From NCBI GenBank assembly GCA_040754095.1, contig JBFMFO010000005.1, forward strand, positions 1 through 64,000: DNA of 64,000 nucleotides, given 5' to 3'. The translations under genes were made by a program, and so were the position numbers. This DNA is from QYQD01 sp040754095. GTDB lineage: Bacteria; Desulfobacterota; QYQD01. The notes beneath the pieces are model-generated. The model was not told the origin of the DNA. It made no database searches and saw nothing but the letters and a program-made list of their open reading frames with translations. Below, one piece after another: positions 34,639-43,929 of this stretch. Numbering within the stretch: the first letter of the stretch is position 1; each line of letters starts with the position of its first letter.

Positions 34639-35655
34639 TTAAGCTGACGCTGAACCACCGTGGGGGTCAAGGTCAGGTCCCACCTCTTTATTGGCACGTT
34701 TCTTCTTTGAGCTTCGGTTTAGATATTTGGTTTCAGGTTCATGCACCGCGGGGAATCTATCCATCCATGACAAATCCTTGCCAATGACCAGTTCCTCCAT
34801 TGTCGCGTGATGTGTATTGGTCATGGGAATCAGGCGCATTTGAAATCCGTGTCTTCGCGCCAGTTCCTTCACCTCTTCCGCATTATCATACGTTATTAAG
34901 AAATCGCCCTTTAATAACTCGCACACAGTAAACAGGCGCTCATGATCGAGATCATAGTGTCTATATAAGCGTTTGCCAGCTTTCTTTCCGCCAGCAGTGT
35001 ATGGAGGGTCTATAAAGTAGACCGCTTTCCGGTTAGCAGAAAATTCAAGCATCACTTTCAATCCATCGTCACATCGGAAATCGATTCTGCTCGCGATATG
35101 ATTTAAGGTTAGAAGCCTTTTCGCGATTGTCCGCGGGTACCAACGAGAACGAATCCCTTTCCCATTCTCCCCGTATTTGAGAAATCCTGAGCCTTCGGCC
35201 AGGATCCCTCCGTGGAAAGTCCGATTCTTGAGAATGGTCTGAAATGCCTTCTCTCTTTGTGTACTTGGTTTTTTTTTGATTTCCTCTATAACAGCCTCCT
35301 TTGTTAGATTGAACGTAATGATGCGATTGGCTAGCCATTCAGCATCGCCATTGACGACGGATTCCCAAACTGCAGCAATCTCGTCGTCCAATTCGACCAT
35401 AACTGCCTTTTGAACCAGGTTTTCAAAGAGAGCCGTAAGACTGATAATCCCCCCTCCCGCAAATGGTTCAACAAGAATACCTGGCTTTGGATGCACCTGC
35501 GCTATCCACTGTCTAAACGTCGGCACAAACCATGTCTTCCCGCCGGGATAGCGGAAGGGACTGCGCTGCGGCACAGACGCAACGTTCACTGGCTTAGGTA
35601 TTTCTATTTCCGGGAATAATTCAGGGAATAACGGTGCTTGCCTGTGTTTAGTCAT
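34639..35655 (-). CDS. D12-class N6-adenine DNA methyltransferase
   Basis: A Dam-like methylase using S-adenosylmethionine, 338 residues. Motifs in order: FRYPGGK at 34-40, the SAM-binding EPFAGGG at 63-69, and catalytic FIDPPYT with DPPY at 216-219. A C-terminal lysine-rich tail follows. It starts 1 bp after the stop of the NotI-like endonuclease gene, so the two must be co-expressed as a restriction-modification pair. About 25 N-terminal residues precede the core. The target sequence is unknown. Confidence 0.88.
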   Translation of the reverse strand: MTKHRQAPLFPELFPEIEIPKPVNVASVPQRSPFRYPGGKTWFVPTFRQWIAQVHPKPGILVEPFAGGGIISLTALFENLVQKAVMVELDDEIAAVWESVVNGDAEWLANRIITFNLTKEAVIEEIKKKPSTQREKAFQTILKNRTFHGGILAEGSGFLKYGENGKGIRSRWYPRTIAKRLLTLNHIASRIDFRCDDGLKVMLEFSANRKAVYFIDPPYTAGGKKAGKRLYRHYDLDHERLFTVCELLKGDFLITYDNAEEVKELARRHGFQMRLIPMTNTHHATMEELVIGKDLSWMDRFPAVHEPETKYLNRSSKKKRANKEVGPDLDPHGGSASA

Positions 35656-35656
35656 A

Positions 35657-36553
35657 TCAGAATGGCCTTTCGATTGTTTTGTTCACCGGTGGGGTCTCGA
35701 GCTGCTCGTCGAGTTTCCCTTGGAGTAGCTTTATGAAATCATCAACTTTTCCCGGCAATGGTGTTGTTATAGAAAAGAGGGCCGGTTCGAACTCGGTGAA
35801 GATTTCGTCGACCTTTTTCAAATAATATCTTTTCGATTCCTCTCCTTTTTCCGTTGTTAATTCCAGATCGTAGATGAGCCAAGCGATATCTGCGTTGGAT
35901 TTCGGCACCTGTTTCAGCTTGGGCAGAGTCGCAAAGAAACTTTTGTTCAAAGCCACGGCGATCTTCTTTTCCCAACTATGCAGGATTCCGCCCTTGAAAA
36001 GAAGTTGTGGAACAAGTCTCTTCCGAGAAGATGAAAGGTAATCAGGTCGGGGATAGTTTGGTTCCTTAGACCAATCCATTGACGCGCGACCTTTGGGGTC
36101 TTTCATGAAGTATTCGAACGGGTCGCGTACATTGCCGGAAATGTACACGGCTTGGATTTCAAGCGCGCCGAAATCATACACTTTTCCATTTTTATCATAC
36201 GCGACGAGAATCACATCGATATTTCCAGCGGTCTTCCCATGCAAGTCATTTAGGCGCACTTCTGTAAGAGAACTCCATGCGGTTCCCTCTTTGAAGAAGA
36301 AGCTGGCTGCATCGTCGGCTATAATCCAGTCCTCGCGAAATCGGATTGGGCAGGTGATAACCGGATGGCTATCATGATAAATAGTACATACGCCAAGCGG
36401 GTTCTTCGCTTTATCCTTGGTGCAATTAGGCACCTTGTTGTTAAAGGGGCAGAGCCGACGAGAGCGGTAACGAACGGCCCTTTCTGTGTGATCCGTTGTC
36501 AAATGGCCGAAGACCTCTGCCAAAGGTTGTCCCGGGTCTGGCATGGATTTCAT
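35657..36553 (-). CDS. NotI-like type II restriction endonuclease
   Basis: A 298-residue nuclease that should cut a methylase-protected site. Four cysteines (Cys35, 44, 56, 68) in CPFNN, VPNCTKD, NPLGVCTIYH and ITCPIRF match the Cys4 metal-binding element near the N-terminus of NotI. The PD-(D/E)XK-type centre appears as Asp113 (NIDVILVAY) and Glu132-x-Gln134 (GALEIQ), the same E-x-Q form as in NotI. It is shorter than NotI (383 aa). The methylase gene follows 1 bp later. The flanking DNA is AT-rich, hinting at acquisition by transfer. Specificity need not be that of NotI. Confidence 0.75.
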   Translation of the reverse strand: MKSMPDPGQPLAEVFGHLTTDHTERAVRYRSRRLCPFNNKVPNCTKDKAKNPLGVCTIYHDSHPVITCPIRFREDWIIADDAASFFFKEGTAWSSLTEVRLNDLHGKTAGNIDVILVAYDKNGKVYDFGALEIQAVYISGNVRDPFEYFMKDPKGRASMDWSKEPNYPRPDYLSSSRKRLVPQLLFKGGILHSWEKKIAVALNKSFFATLPKLKQVPKSNADIAWLIYDLELTTEKGEESKRYYLKKVDEIFTEFEPALFSITTPLPGKVDDFIKLLQGKLDEQLETPPVNKTIERPF

Positions 36554-36947
36554 CCTTTTTCGTGTCCCAACGTTATATATTGTATCAACTCCATTTTCCC
36601 CATCAATACCTGCATATCCTAACGCATCATATTATAATTTGACACATAATACAATAAACCATTGGCTGCTTAGTCCGCTAAAAATTGTACGTAATTTCAG
36701 AAAAACTTTTTTGCGAAAACTTGAAATATCTAGCATAAGCAGCTCTTGAGAATGGTGAAAGCGAAACTCCCCGCGGCAAGCCGCAGGGGATTCTGCAAGG
36801 GGTTTTGCTAAAAAATAGTCTCGCTTGAAGAGAAGCTTATCCCTGTGAGAAGGGGTGACGGGAACACCGGGAAATAATGATTGGTGAGAAGATCCTAAAA
36901 GGATATCCGAACTGGCCTGGTTTTCAGCACAACTTCATACCCTGTCT
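36554..36947. other. AT-rich flank of the restriction module; no gene
   Basis: 394 bp between the restriction endonuclease start and the convergent end of the M23 peptidase gene. The part nearest the endonuclease (36560-36720) is AT-rich, with TATAAT-like words on the minus strand that could be its promoter. A GC-rich palindrome sits at 36763-36800. No reading frame here is credible. Confidence 0.5.
36763..36800. repeat. GC-rich palindrome, CTCCCCGC family, copy 2
   Basis: GAAACTCCCCGCGGC-aa-GCCGC-a-GGGGATTCT forms a strong hairpin and shares its edges and layout with 27834-27873. Both copies lie at gene ends or island borders. Confidence 0.6.
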
Positions 36948-38216
36948 TTAAATGAGAGAGACCTGGCTGGCCTTGCAGCTACCGAGCCGTTTCTCATAGC
37001 GGGGGGCGGCTATGCCCATTATATCCGACATTTCTTCTTTCCTGGCCAAAAAGCGGCCGAGGGATTGCCCCGCCAACACAGACTTTGGCCTAAAGCGCAG
37101 AGAGAAAGGATTACGGAAAACGCCCTTTTCCTTTATCCGGTAATCGAGGTGGGGGCCGGTTGCTAATCCGGTAGCACCGACATAGCCTATAATCTCTCCC
37201 TGTTTCACGGTTGTCTTGGGCTTTATTCCCCGGGCAAAACGGGACAGGTGGCCATAATAGGTCTCGTACCTACCGGGATGTTTAAGAACGACCTGGTTTC
37301 CGTACCCGCCGCGCCGTCCGCGAAAGACAACCACACCGTCTGCCGCTGCCAGGACCGGCGTGCCGGTGGGGGCGGCCAGGTCAATTCCCAGGTGCGGTCT
37401 GTTTATCCCCAGGATAGGATGTCTTCTACTTCGGCTGAAACCCGATGTCAGGCGGCTGAACGGCACCGGAGAGCGCAGGAAATGCTTGCCGAGGGACTTG
37501 CCCTGCGTGTCATAGTAGGCGCCCTTTTCACCGGGGCGTGCGTGATAATAGGCCTCGTAAGCATTTGAGGCCGTTTCATATCGTGCTGCCAGTATATGTC
37601 CATAGCCGACCAGTTGATCGCCCTTGAAATATTTCTCAAAGATCATGGAGAAGCGGTCTCCGGGCTGCGGTTCAGTGTTAAAATCGATGTCAGAGGCGAA
37701 TATATGTGCAAAGGCCAGGATCAGGCGGTCATCTTCACCAGACTCCCCAAATGACTCAAATAGAGAAGATGTTATTTCACCGGAAAGTTTCACGATGTGT
37801 CTTTCGATCTCAACATCTTCCGCATAGATATTGTAATTATCCTTTTCCTTTTTCAGGGTATAGACTTCTACAGGGCTGACGTAATAACGGCACCGGACTA
37901 CGTCGCCGGCCGGGGAAAGTTCAATTTCATACTGTACGCCGGGTTTACACCTTCGGAAGTCAATCAACTCGGACAAGCAACCAATAACGGTATTTATTGC
38001 CTCGGCCGGTACGCGGTGTCTCCTCAGAGAGTCGTAAAACGTTTCCGTCCCCCTCAAGGCGCCTGATATAATTTTAGAGACTATGGCACATTCCGGAGAA
38101 TCCTGCCCCCCGGAAGGAAGGACCGCTGTTTTCAGGTAGTTGAGTGATACAAACAGAGCGCCTAAGACCATAAACCAAAGGCACAGGACGGCTGCGGCAA
38201 AGCCCTTTTTTATCAT
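36948..38216 (-). CDS. M23-family metallopeptidase (MepM-like murein hydrolase)
   Basis: A 422-residue envelope peptidase expected to cut peptidoglycan cross-links. An N-terminal hydrophobic helix (residues 8-30) acts as anchor or signal. A middle domain precedes the C-terminal LytM/M23 domain, which has HLGIDLAAPTGTPVLAAADG (the HxxxD motif) and YETYYGHLSRF. The last metal motif reads GPHLDYRI: the usual HxH is HxD here, a substitution I recall from other M23 groups. It is monocistronic; the divergent neighbour is a bacterial SH3 protein, also a cell-wall-associated type. Confidence 0.88.
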   Translation of the reverse strand: MIKKGFAAAVLCLWFMVLGALFVSLNYLKTAVLPSGGQDSPECAIVSKIISGALRGTETFYDSLRRHRVPAEAINTVIGCLSELIDFRRCKPGVQYEIELSPAGDVVRCRYYVSPVEVYTLKKEKDNYNIYAEDVEIERHIVKLSGEITSSLFESFGESGEDDRLILAFAHIFASDIDFNTEPQPGDRFSMIFEKYFKGDQLVGYGHILAARYETASNAYEAYYHARPGEKGAYYDTQGKSLGKHFLRSPVPFSRLTSGFSRSRRHPILGINRPHLGIDLAAPTGTPVLAAADGVVVFRGRRGGYGNQVVLKHPGRYETYYGHLSRFARGIKPKTTVKQGEIIGYVGATGLATGPHLDYRIKEKGVFRNPFSLRFRPKSVLAGQSLGRFLARKEEMSDIMGIAAPRYEKRLGSCKASQVSLI

Positions 38217-38605
38217 ACTAGAGAGACCCCATAGAAAGCCGGACCTTAAATTTTATCTTGTAGCAGAGGGTTAATGGAATAGATTCTCAAGGAATCGGAG
38301 TTGAGGTTCTATAGCACGGCTTCACACTGAATGTCAACTCACTAAAGGCATTTTTTCAGTTAAGGGGTTGACGTGGCCACGCCATTTCGTTAGGTTATGA
38401 TATAGAAGGCCACCGTAACGTTACCTATAAGTCTTGGCGGCATATTGAAAAAGCGAACCACAGAGCACGCCAAGAAGATACGGGTTCAACCGTTTGAACG
38501 GGTTAAGCTGCTTGAACTGTTTCAATTTATTGATATGATAATTTTTCTCTGTGCCCTCTGTGGTTAATTTTATGACGATACTAAAAATCTTGGGAGGATA
38601 ATTTA
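38217..38605. other. Intergenic region between peptidase and SH3 gene
   Basis: 389 bp between divergent genes, mostly taken by a 110-bp element with 10-bp terminal inverted repeats (38456-38565). The remainder contains TTGACG at about 38368 without a matching -10 box. No gene is visible. Confidence 0.5.
38456..38565. repeat. 110-bp element with perfect 10-bp terminal inverted repeats
   Basis: AACCACAGAG at 38456-38465 and its exact complement CTCTGTGGTT at 38556-38565 bound a 110-bp stretch containing a second inverted repeat, TTCAA-ccg-TTTGAA. The AACCACAGAG...CTCTGTGGTT layout is a widespread MITE-like intergenic element. A related word (ACCACAGAGGATACGGAG) precedes the PEP carboxykinase gene at about 47020. 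Confidence 0.65.
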
Positions 38606-39055
38606 ATGAGACGCAACATTTTGATGCTGATGTTAATCGCAATATTTTTTTCGTTCACGAGTGCCTCTTGGGCGAAAATGGCCAGCATCAAATCAGACAA
38701 TGCCCGCATCAGATCCGGCCCGGGGACCCGCTATTCTGTTCTCTATGAGGTATTTTCCGGCTATCCACTCAAGGTGCTCAGACAAAAGGGGAAATGGGCC
38801 AGGGTGGTTGACTTTGAAGGCGATATAGGGTGGGTATATCGTCCTCTTCTTTCAAAGACACGCACGGTTATCGTTTCCAGGAAGGGCGATAATATCAACG
38901 TCCGGTCCGGCCCGGGGACCAGATATAAAGTAAAGGGGCAGGCCGAGCACGGGGTGGTTTTTAGATTGCTGAAGAAGAAGGGCGGTTGGGTCAAGGTCAG
39001 ACACGATAACGGCCTTACCGGCTGGATACATGGAAAATTGCTCTGGGGTGATTAA
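38606..39055 (+). CDS. Secreted bacterial SH3-domain protein
   Basis: A 149-residue exported protein. The signal peptide covers residues 1-24 (RRNILMLMLIAIFFSFTSASWA). Two SH3b repeats follow: DNARIRSGPGTRYSVLY...GDIGWVYRPLL and DNINVRSGPGTRYKVKG...GLTGWIHGKLLW. SH3b domains bind cell-wall peptides, so a periplasmic peptidoglycan-binding role is likely. A GGGAGGA ribosome site precedes the ATG. Its 3' end overlaps the listed start of the next gene by 26 bp. Divergent from the M23 peptidase. Confidence 0.88.
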   Translation: MRRNILMLMLIAIFFSFTSASWAKMASIKSDNARIRSGPGTRYSVLYEVFSGYPLKVLRQKGKWARVVDFEGDIGWVYRPLLSKTRTVIVSRKGDNINVRSGPGTRYKVKGQAEHGVVFRLLKKKGGWVKVRHDNGLTGWIHGKLLWGD

Positions 39056-39968
39056 GCGTTTGCCCTCATCATCCCCGATACAGGAATGTAGCCCTACACC
39101 CGATAGACGCCGGTATATTATCTTTACCGATCTTGACGGGACGCTCCTCGACCACGACAGTTACGAATACAGGGACGCCCTTGAGGCCCTGGATTATATA
39201 AGGCATCAGAGAATCCCCCTTATCCTTTGCTCCAGCAAGACAAAAGCGGAGATCGAGTATTACCGAAAAGAACTGGGGTTGGAAGACCCCTTTATTGTGG
39301 AAAATGGCGCGGCCATCTTTATCCCGAAGGGAATCCTGGATGCCGGGGATATGGCTTTTGTTGAATGCGGAGATTATGTGGTCATAGAATTAGGAACGCG
39401 GTATAGCAGAATTAAAGATCTCTTTGCCGCCGTCAAGGCGGAAACGGGCCTTAGGCTTTCCGGATTTTCTGAGATGTCTGTGGATCAGGTGGCGGAACTT
39501 ACCGGGCTGGATAGAGATATGGCCGCCCTGGCGCAGCGACGCGACTACTCTGAACCGTTTCTTTTCGAAGACGCGCCGGGGCGTGTTTTGGAGGAAGAAG
39601 CCAGGCTTGCTGATTTAGAACGAGCGGCGGGAAAGCGCGGGCTTAAGATTACGAGGGGAGGGCGGTTTTATCATCTGATAGGCGACAATGATAAAGGCAA
39701 GGCCGTACAAATACTAAAGAAGTTGTATGAAACAGAAGGCCGGGTGCTGATCAGTGTGGGCCTCGGAGATAGCCCCAACGATTTCCCGATGCTGGAAAAT
39801 GTGGAGATACCGGTTCTGGTCAAGAAAAAGGACGGGCAATATGCCCCTTGGTCAACGGAAAAGAAGGTTATTTACGCGCCGGACGTGGGGCCAAGGGGAT
39901 GGAACCGGGCCGTTCTGGACTTGGCAAGAGAAGGGAAGGGATTAAGCTGGAGACAAACGAGCCGCTAA
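39030..39968 (+). CDS. Mannosyl-/glucosyl-3-phosphoglycerate phosphatase family (HAD IIB)
   Basis: A 312-residue HAD-superfamily phosphatase that matches the MpgP/GpgP group. Visible: FTDLDGTLLDH (motif I), ILCSSKTKAEIEYYRKELGL (motif II and the family-specific SSKT), PFIVENGAAIFIPKG, and GLGDSPNDFPML (motif IV). In these pathways it removes phosphate from glycosyl-3-phosphoglycerate to give the compatible solute. The candidate synthases at 23.2 kb and 44.8 kb fit as partners. The listed ATG overlaps the SH3 gene; the GTG at 39048 is another possible start. Glucosyl versus mannosyl substrate is open. Confidence 0.82.
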   Translation: MENCSGVIKRLPSSSPIQECSPTPDRRRYIIFTDLDGTLLDHDSYEYRDALEALDYIRHQRIPLILCSSKTKAEIEYYRKELGLEDPFIVENGAAIFIPKGILDAGDMAFVECGDYVVIELGTRYSRIKDLFAAVKAETGLRLSGFSEMSVDQVAELTGLDRDMAALAQRRDYSEPFLFEDAPGRVLEEEARLADLERAAGKRGLKITRGGRFYHLIGDNDKGKAVQILKKLYETEGRVLISVGLGDSPNDFPMLENVEIPVLVKKKDGQYAPWSTEKKVIYAPDVGPRGWNRAVLDLAREGKGLSWRQTSR

Positions 39969-39981
39969 GAGGCGATGAGAA

Positions 39982-41028
39982 ATGGGTAACAGATTCTATT
40001 TTTTGACCCTGGTGTTTTTTGTATTGCTCCTGGGTTTCCTGAGTTATCGGATACTGGAGCCTTTTCTTTTCCCCATAGCCTGGGCGGTTGTATTTTCCGT
40101 TTTGTTTTACCCGGCCTATGCCTTTATCCTCAGATATATAAAATCGAAGTCCATTACATCTCTCATCGTCCTCGTTGTCATCCTGTTAATAATTATCGGC
40201 CCCTTCTCATACCTGTTTTTCTTGCTGGTAAAGGAAGTTAGCGCACTGACCGAGTATGCGGAAAGCGGAAAGATTGAGGCCCTAACAAATATAACCGGGC
40301 ATCCGATGATAAGGTCGGTGATAAGTAAGGTGGCGTCCTTGTTTAACATCCCCGAGAATGAAATAAACAAGGCCATCATGGATAATATCTCGCGACTGGG
40401 TAAAGAGTTGGTGGGCGGAATTACCAAGGGGGCCGGCGGCATCATAACTATCACCCTGGACTTTATCCTGATGGCTATCTCCATATTTTTCCTCTTGAGG
40501 GACGGCCCGGGCTTTCTTGAAAAGATCCGGGATTATATCCCCTTTTCTGAGGAACAGAAAAACGGGCTGGTCAAACAAATAGAGGATATTCTGGTATCCA
40601 CCATGTATGGAGGCGTAATTGTAGCCATAGTCCAGGGAACTATGGGCGGCGTTGCCTTTGCCGTACTTGGTATATCCTCTCCGGTTATGTGGGGGTTGGC
40701 TATGGCGATTGCCTCCTTCGTTCCCATGGTTGGCCCTTTTGCTATATGGGCCCCGGCCGCCGTTTATCTATTTATTGAAGGCCTGATATGGAAAGGAATA
40801 GTCTTGGTCTTTATCGGGGCCTTCGGAATCAGCCTGGTCGATAATATATTAAAACCCCTCATCATCGGTAAAAGGACAAAAATGCCCTTTCTTCCTCTTT
40901 TTTTCAGCGTCCTGGGCGGGATAAAATTGTTCGGCTTAATAGGGTTTATCATGGGGCCGTTGGTGCTGGCCACTTTTGTATCCGTTGTTGAGATATTCAG
41001 AAGAATAGACACCAGCGCCAATGCTTAG
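39982..41028 (+). CDS. AI-2E family transporter (putative permease)
   Basis: A 348-residue integral membrane protein with seven to eight hydrophobic segments typical of the AI-2E/PerM family. Examples: FLSYRILEPFLFPIAWAVVF, GGVIVAIVQGTMGGVAF and the C-terminal IIGKRTKMPFLPLFFSVLGG. Members are linked to autoinducer-2 export or to Na+/H+ antiport in halotolerant bacteria. With osmolyte genes on both sides, an ion-antiport or stress role is plausible but unproven. It starts 13 bp after the phosphatase gene, and a copy of repeat family A follows. Confidence 0.85.
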   Translation: MGNRFYFLTLVFFVLLLGFLSYRILEPFLFPIAWAVVFSVLFYPAYAFILRYIKSKSITSLIVLVVILLIIIGPFSYLFFLLVKEVSALTEYAESGKIEALTNITGHPMIRSVISKVASLFNIPENEINKAIMDNISRLGKELVGGITKGAGGIITITLDFILMAISIFFLLRDGPGFLEKIRDYIPFSEEQKNGLVKQIEDILVSTMYGGVIVAIVQGTMGGVAFAVLGISSPVMWGLAMAIASFVPMVGPFAIWAPAAVYLFIEGLIWKGIVLVFIGAFGISLVDNILKPLIIGKRTKMPFLPLFFSVLGGIKLFGLIGFIMGPLVLATFVSVVEIFRRIDTSANA

Positions 41029-41092
41029 CCGGATTATATAAGCCACAGCTACTGTTGTTACCTGACATCACTGTTTTCGTCCTATTCAGTGT

Positions 41093-41225
41093 TCATCCGG
41101 AAACGGTAGTTTCCGGCCTCACGCTTTCAGCAGTCAGCGATTAGCTGTCAGCAAAAAAACAAGACAAACAACACATTAAGCCGAGAGCTGACCACTCCAT
41201 CCGGAATCCTTGGGTTTCGGATGGA
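41093..41225 (+). repeat. Dispersed repeat family A, copy 3
   Basis: A complete copy between the AI-2E and P-type ATPase genes. It begins with hairpin CATCCGGAAAC-ggta-GTTTCCGG, continues with the TCAGC/GCTGA words and AAGACAAACAACACATTAAG, and ends with CCATCCGGAA...TTCGGATGG. Same orientation as copy 2. Confidence 0.8.
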
Positions 41226-41256
41226 AACTATTTAATATCTTTCATGGGGGTGACCA

Positions 41257-43929
41257 ATGCACTGGTATCAGCTTGGGAAAAAAGAGATATTTCAGAGAGT
41301 TGGCACCTCAGATAATGGGTTGACCGAGGTGGAGGCCAAACAGCGTCTGGAAAAGTACGGCCTGAATAAGCTGGCTGAAGAAGAAGAGATAAGTAAGCTG
41401 AAGGTGCTCCTCCATCAGTTTACAAGCCCCCTCATTTATATCTTCCTCATCGCCGGAGTCGTTACCATCCTGCTTGGGGAATACATTGATTCCGGCGTTA
41501 TTTTCGCAGTGGTAATACTTAATGCAATTATAGGCTTTATACAGGAGTTCAAGGCCGAACAGAGTGTCAGGGCCCTCAGGAGGATGGTTGTGCCCAAGGC
41601 AAAGGTTGTCAGGGACGGTCGGGAAAAGGAGATAAACAGCGAATATCTCGTTCCCGGTGATATCGTCTTGCTTGCCTCCGGTGCTAAGGTGCCTGCCGAC
41701 CTAAGATTGTTTAAAACAATGGAGTTGAGGATTGAAGAGGCTATGCTTACAGGAGAATCAATCCCTGTTGAGAAGATAACATCGACTATAAAAGAAGATA
41801 ATTTGACCCCAGGAGACCAGAGAAATATGGCCTTTATGGGGACAGTAGTGGCAAGCGGCCGGGCAAGGGGCATTGTCGTCGAGACGGGACAAGGGACAAA
41901 CCTCGGGCAGATTGCTAAAGAAGTGCGGGAAGTTTCGGCGGGTAAGACCCCCCTTCAGGAAAAACTCGAGCGATTTGCCAAGCTAATAGGGCTTGTTGTA
42001 ACAGGATTTTCGGTGATGGTCTTTGGAGCGGGCATAATGCTCGGGGCAAAGGCATCTGAGATGTTTATGACTGCTGTAGCTACAGCAGTTTCAGCGATAC
42101 CCGAGGGTCTTCCGGTGGCTGTAACCATAGCCATGGCCATCGGGGTAGCGAGGATGGCGAGGCGGAATGCCGTTATTAGAAAACTCCCTGCGGTAGAGAC
42201 GCTGGGTAGCACTACTGTAATAGGTTCTGACAAGACAGGAACCCTGACCAAAAATGAGATGACCGTCAGGCTGATTTATGACGGCCGGCACATATATGAA
42301 GTCACAGGAAGCGGGTATGAACCAAAAGGCGAGATACTCCGGGAGGGTATGCCTGTTGAGACCTGGGATCTAAAAAATCTGCTGCATGTTTTGAGGATAG
42401 GGCTTCTTTGTAATGAGTCCAATATCTATGAGGAAGATGAGCTGTATAAGGTTGACGGTGATCCCACAGAAGGTGCCTTGATCGTTTCTGCCATGAAGGC
42501 AGGATTAAGCCCTGAAGCGGAAAAGGAGCTTTACCCACAGATAGCCATAATACCTTTTGAATCTGAACGTGGCTACATGGCGACCCTCCACAGGCACAGG
42601 GGGAAGGAATTTGTCTTTATTAAAGGTGCCCCAGAGAGGGTGTTTGATTTGTGCACCGCGTGCATGGCCGGGGAGGATTTAAAGAGAAGAGACCTCTTAC
42701 GTGTTGCCAATAACCTTGCCAAAGACGGGTTGCGCGTTCTTGCTATGGCCTACAAAGAGGCGCCGCATGATACAGAAGAACTCACCCACCACGATGTTGA
42801 GGGTAAGCTCATATTTGCCGGCCTTCAGGGCATGATAGATCCCCCGAGACCAGAGGCTGTTGAGGCCGTGAAGGGTTGTAAAAAAGCCGGCATAAGGGTT
42901 GTGATGATAACGGGCGACCATGCGGTTACAGCGAAGGCAATAGCAAATAAGCTCAGTATCGGCAGGGATGAGCCTGAAGTGCTTACAGGTAAAGAGATAG
43001 AGATAATGAGTGATGAAGAGCTATTTAATAAGGTGAAAAAGGTTTTTGTATATGCGCGGGTTTCACCACAGCACAAGTTAAGGATAACTCAACAATTATT
43101 GAAACACGGCGATATTGTAGCGGTAACCGGTGATGGGGTTAATGATGCCCCGGCCCTGAAGGCGGCACATATTGGGGTTGCCATGGGTAGGACAGGGACT
43201 GATGTGGCAAGGGAGGCGTCTGATATGGTCCTTGCGGACGACAATTTTGCAAGCATCTTTGCAGCGGTTGAGGAGGGAAGGGTCGTATATGACAATATCA
43301 AAAAGGTCGCCCTCTTTCTTGTATCCTGCGGCCTTGGAGAACTGCTTGCTATCATTGCCACGATAGTGATGGGATACCCTATACCGTATATCCCTGCACA
43401 GATTCTATGGCTTAATCTTGTGACAAATGGATTGCAGGATGTTGCCCTCGCCTTTGAGCCGGCGGAAAAAGGAATCCTGGGCAGGCCGCCAAGGAGTCCT
43501 AAAGAGGGTATTCTATCAAGCCTCATGATACAGAGGACTTTTTTAATGGGAATCATTCTGGCCGCAGGCACGCTGTTTATGTTTATATCACATCTCAAGG
43601 CAGGAGTGCCCCTGGAGAGGTCACGCACAATAGCCCTCACCACCATGGTTTTTTTTCAGTTTTACCAGGCCTTCAACTGCCGTTCGGAGACCCGGTCTGT
43701 TTTCAGGATGAGTCCGATGGGCAATCCCTTTCTCTTCTTCAGTATGGTGGCCGCCTTTTTTGCCCAGCTCGCAGTGCTTTATGTGCCGGCGCTCCAGTGG
43801 GTTTTCAGGACGGAGGCCATAACAACAAAAGAGTGGATACAAATAATGGCCGTTTCTTCCACAGCGGTACTCGTGGTGGAGATAGATAAATGGAGACGAA
43901 GGAAAAAGGCGAGGGATTTGTATAGTTGA
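41257..43929 (+). CDS. P-type cation-transporting ATPase (P2 type)
   Basis: An 890-residue ATP-driven cation pump. The N-terminal cation-ATPase domain precedes the actuator (LTGESIPVEKI), the membrane motif AIPEGLPVAVTIAMAIG, the phosphorylation site SDKTGTLTKNEMT and the hinge VTGDGVNDAPALKAAHIG. PEGLP and overall length point to the Ca2+- or Na+/K+-type P2 group rather than heavy-metal pumps. Calcium export is the usual annotation, but Na+ is possible in an osmotic-stress setting. The next gene starts at the stop (ATGA-type overlap), although a later start is likelier there. Confidence 0.92.
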   Translation: MHWYQLGKKEIFQRVGTSDNGLTEVEAKQRLEKYGLNKLAEEEEISKLKVLLHQFTSPLIYIFLIAGVVTILLGEYIDSGVIFAVVILNAIIGFIQEFKAEQSVRALRRMVVPKAKVVRDGREKEINSEYLVPGDIVLLASGAKVPADLRLFKTMELRIEEAMLTGESIPVEKITSTIKEDNLTPGDQRNMAFMGTVVASGRARGIVVETGQGTNLGQIAKEVREVSAGKTPLQEKLERFAKLIGLVVTGFSVMVFGAGIMLGAKASEMFMTAVATAVSAIPEGLPVAVTIAMAIGVARMARRNAVIRKLPAVETLGSTTVIGSDKTGTLTKNEMTVRLIYDGRHIYEVTGSGYEPKGEILREGMPVETWDLKNLLHVLRIGLLCNESNIYEEDELYKVDGDPTEGALIVSAMKAGLSPEAEKELYPQIAIIPFESERGYMATLHRHRGKEFVFIKGAPERVFDLCTACMAGEDLKRRDLLRVANNLAKDGLRVLAMAYKEAPHDTEELTHHDVEGKLIFAGLQGMIDPPRPEAVEAVKGCKKAGIRVVMITGDHAVTAKAIANKLSIGRDEPEVLTGKEIEIMSDEELFNKVKKVFVYARVSPQHKLRITQQLLKHGDIVAVTGDGVNDAPALKAAHIGVAMGRTGTDVAREASDMVLADDNFASIFAAVEEGRVVYDNIKKVALFLVSCGLGELLAIIATIVMGYPIPYIPAQILWLNLVTNGLQDVALAFEPAEKGILGRPPRSPKEGILSSLMIQRTFLMGIILAAGTLFMFISHLKAGVPLERSRTIALTTMVFFQFYQAFNCRSETRSVFRMSPMGNPFLFFSMVAAFFAQLAVLYVPALQWVFRTEAITTKEWIQIMAVSSTAVLVVEIDKWRRRKKARDLYS

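Noticed and set aside
36948..38216. M23 peptidase read as inactive because of GPHLDYR
   Set aside because: HxD instead of HxH is, to my recollection, found in other presumed-active M23 groups and Asp can bind zinc, so loss of activity is not claimed.
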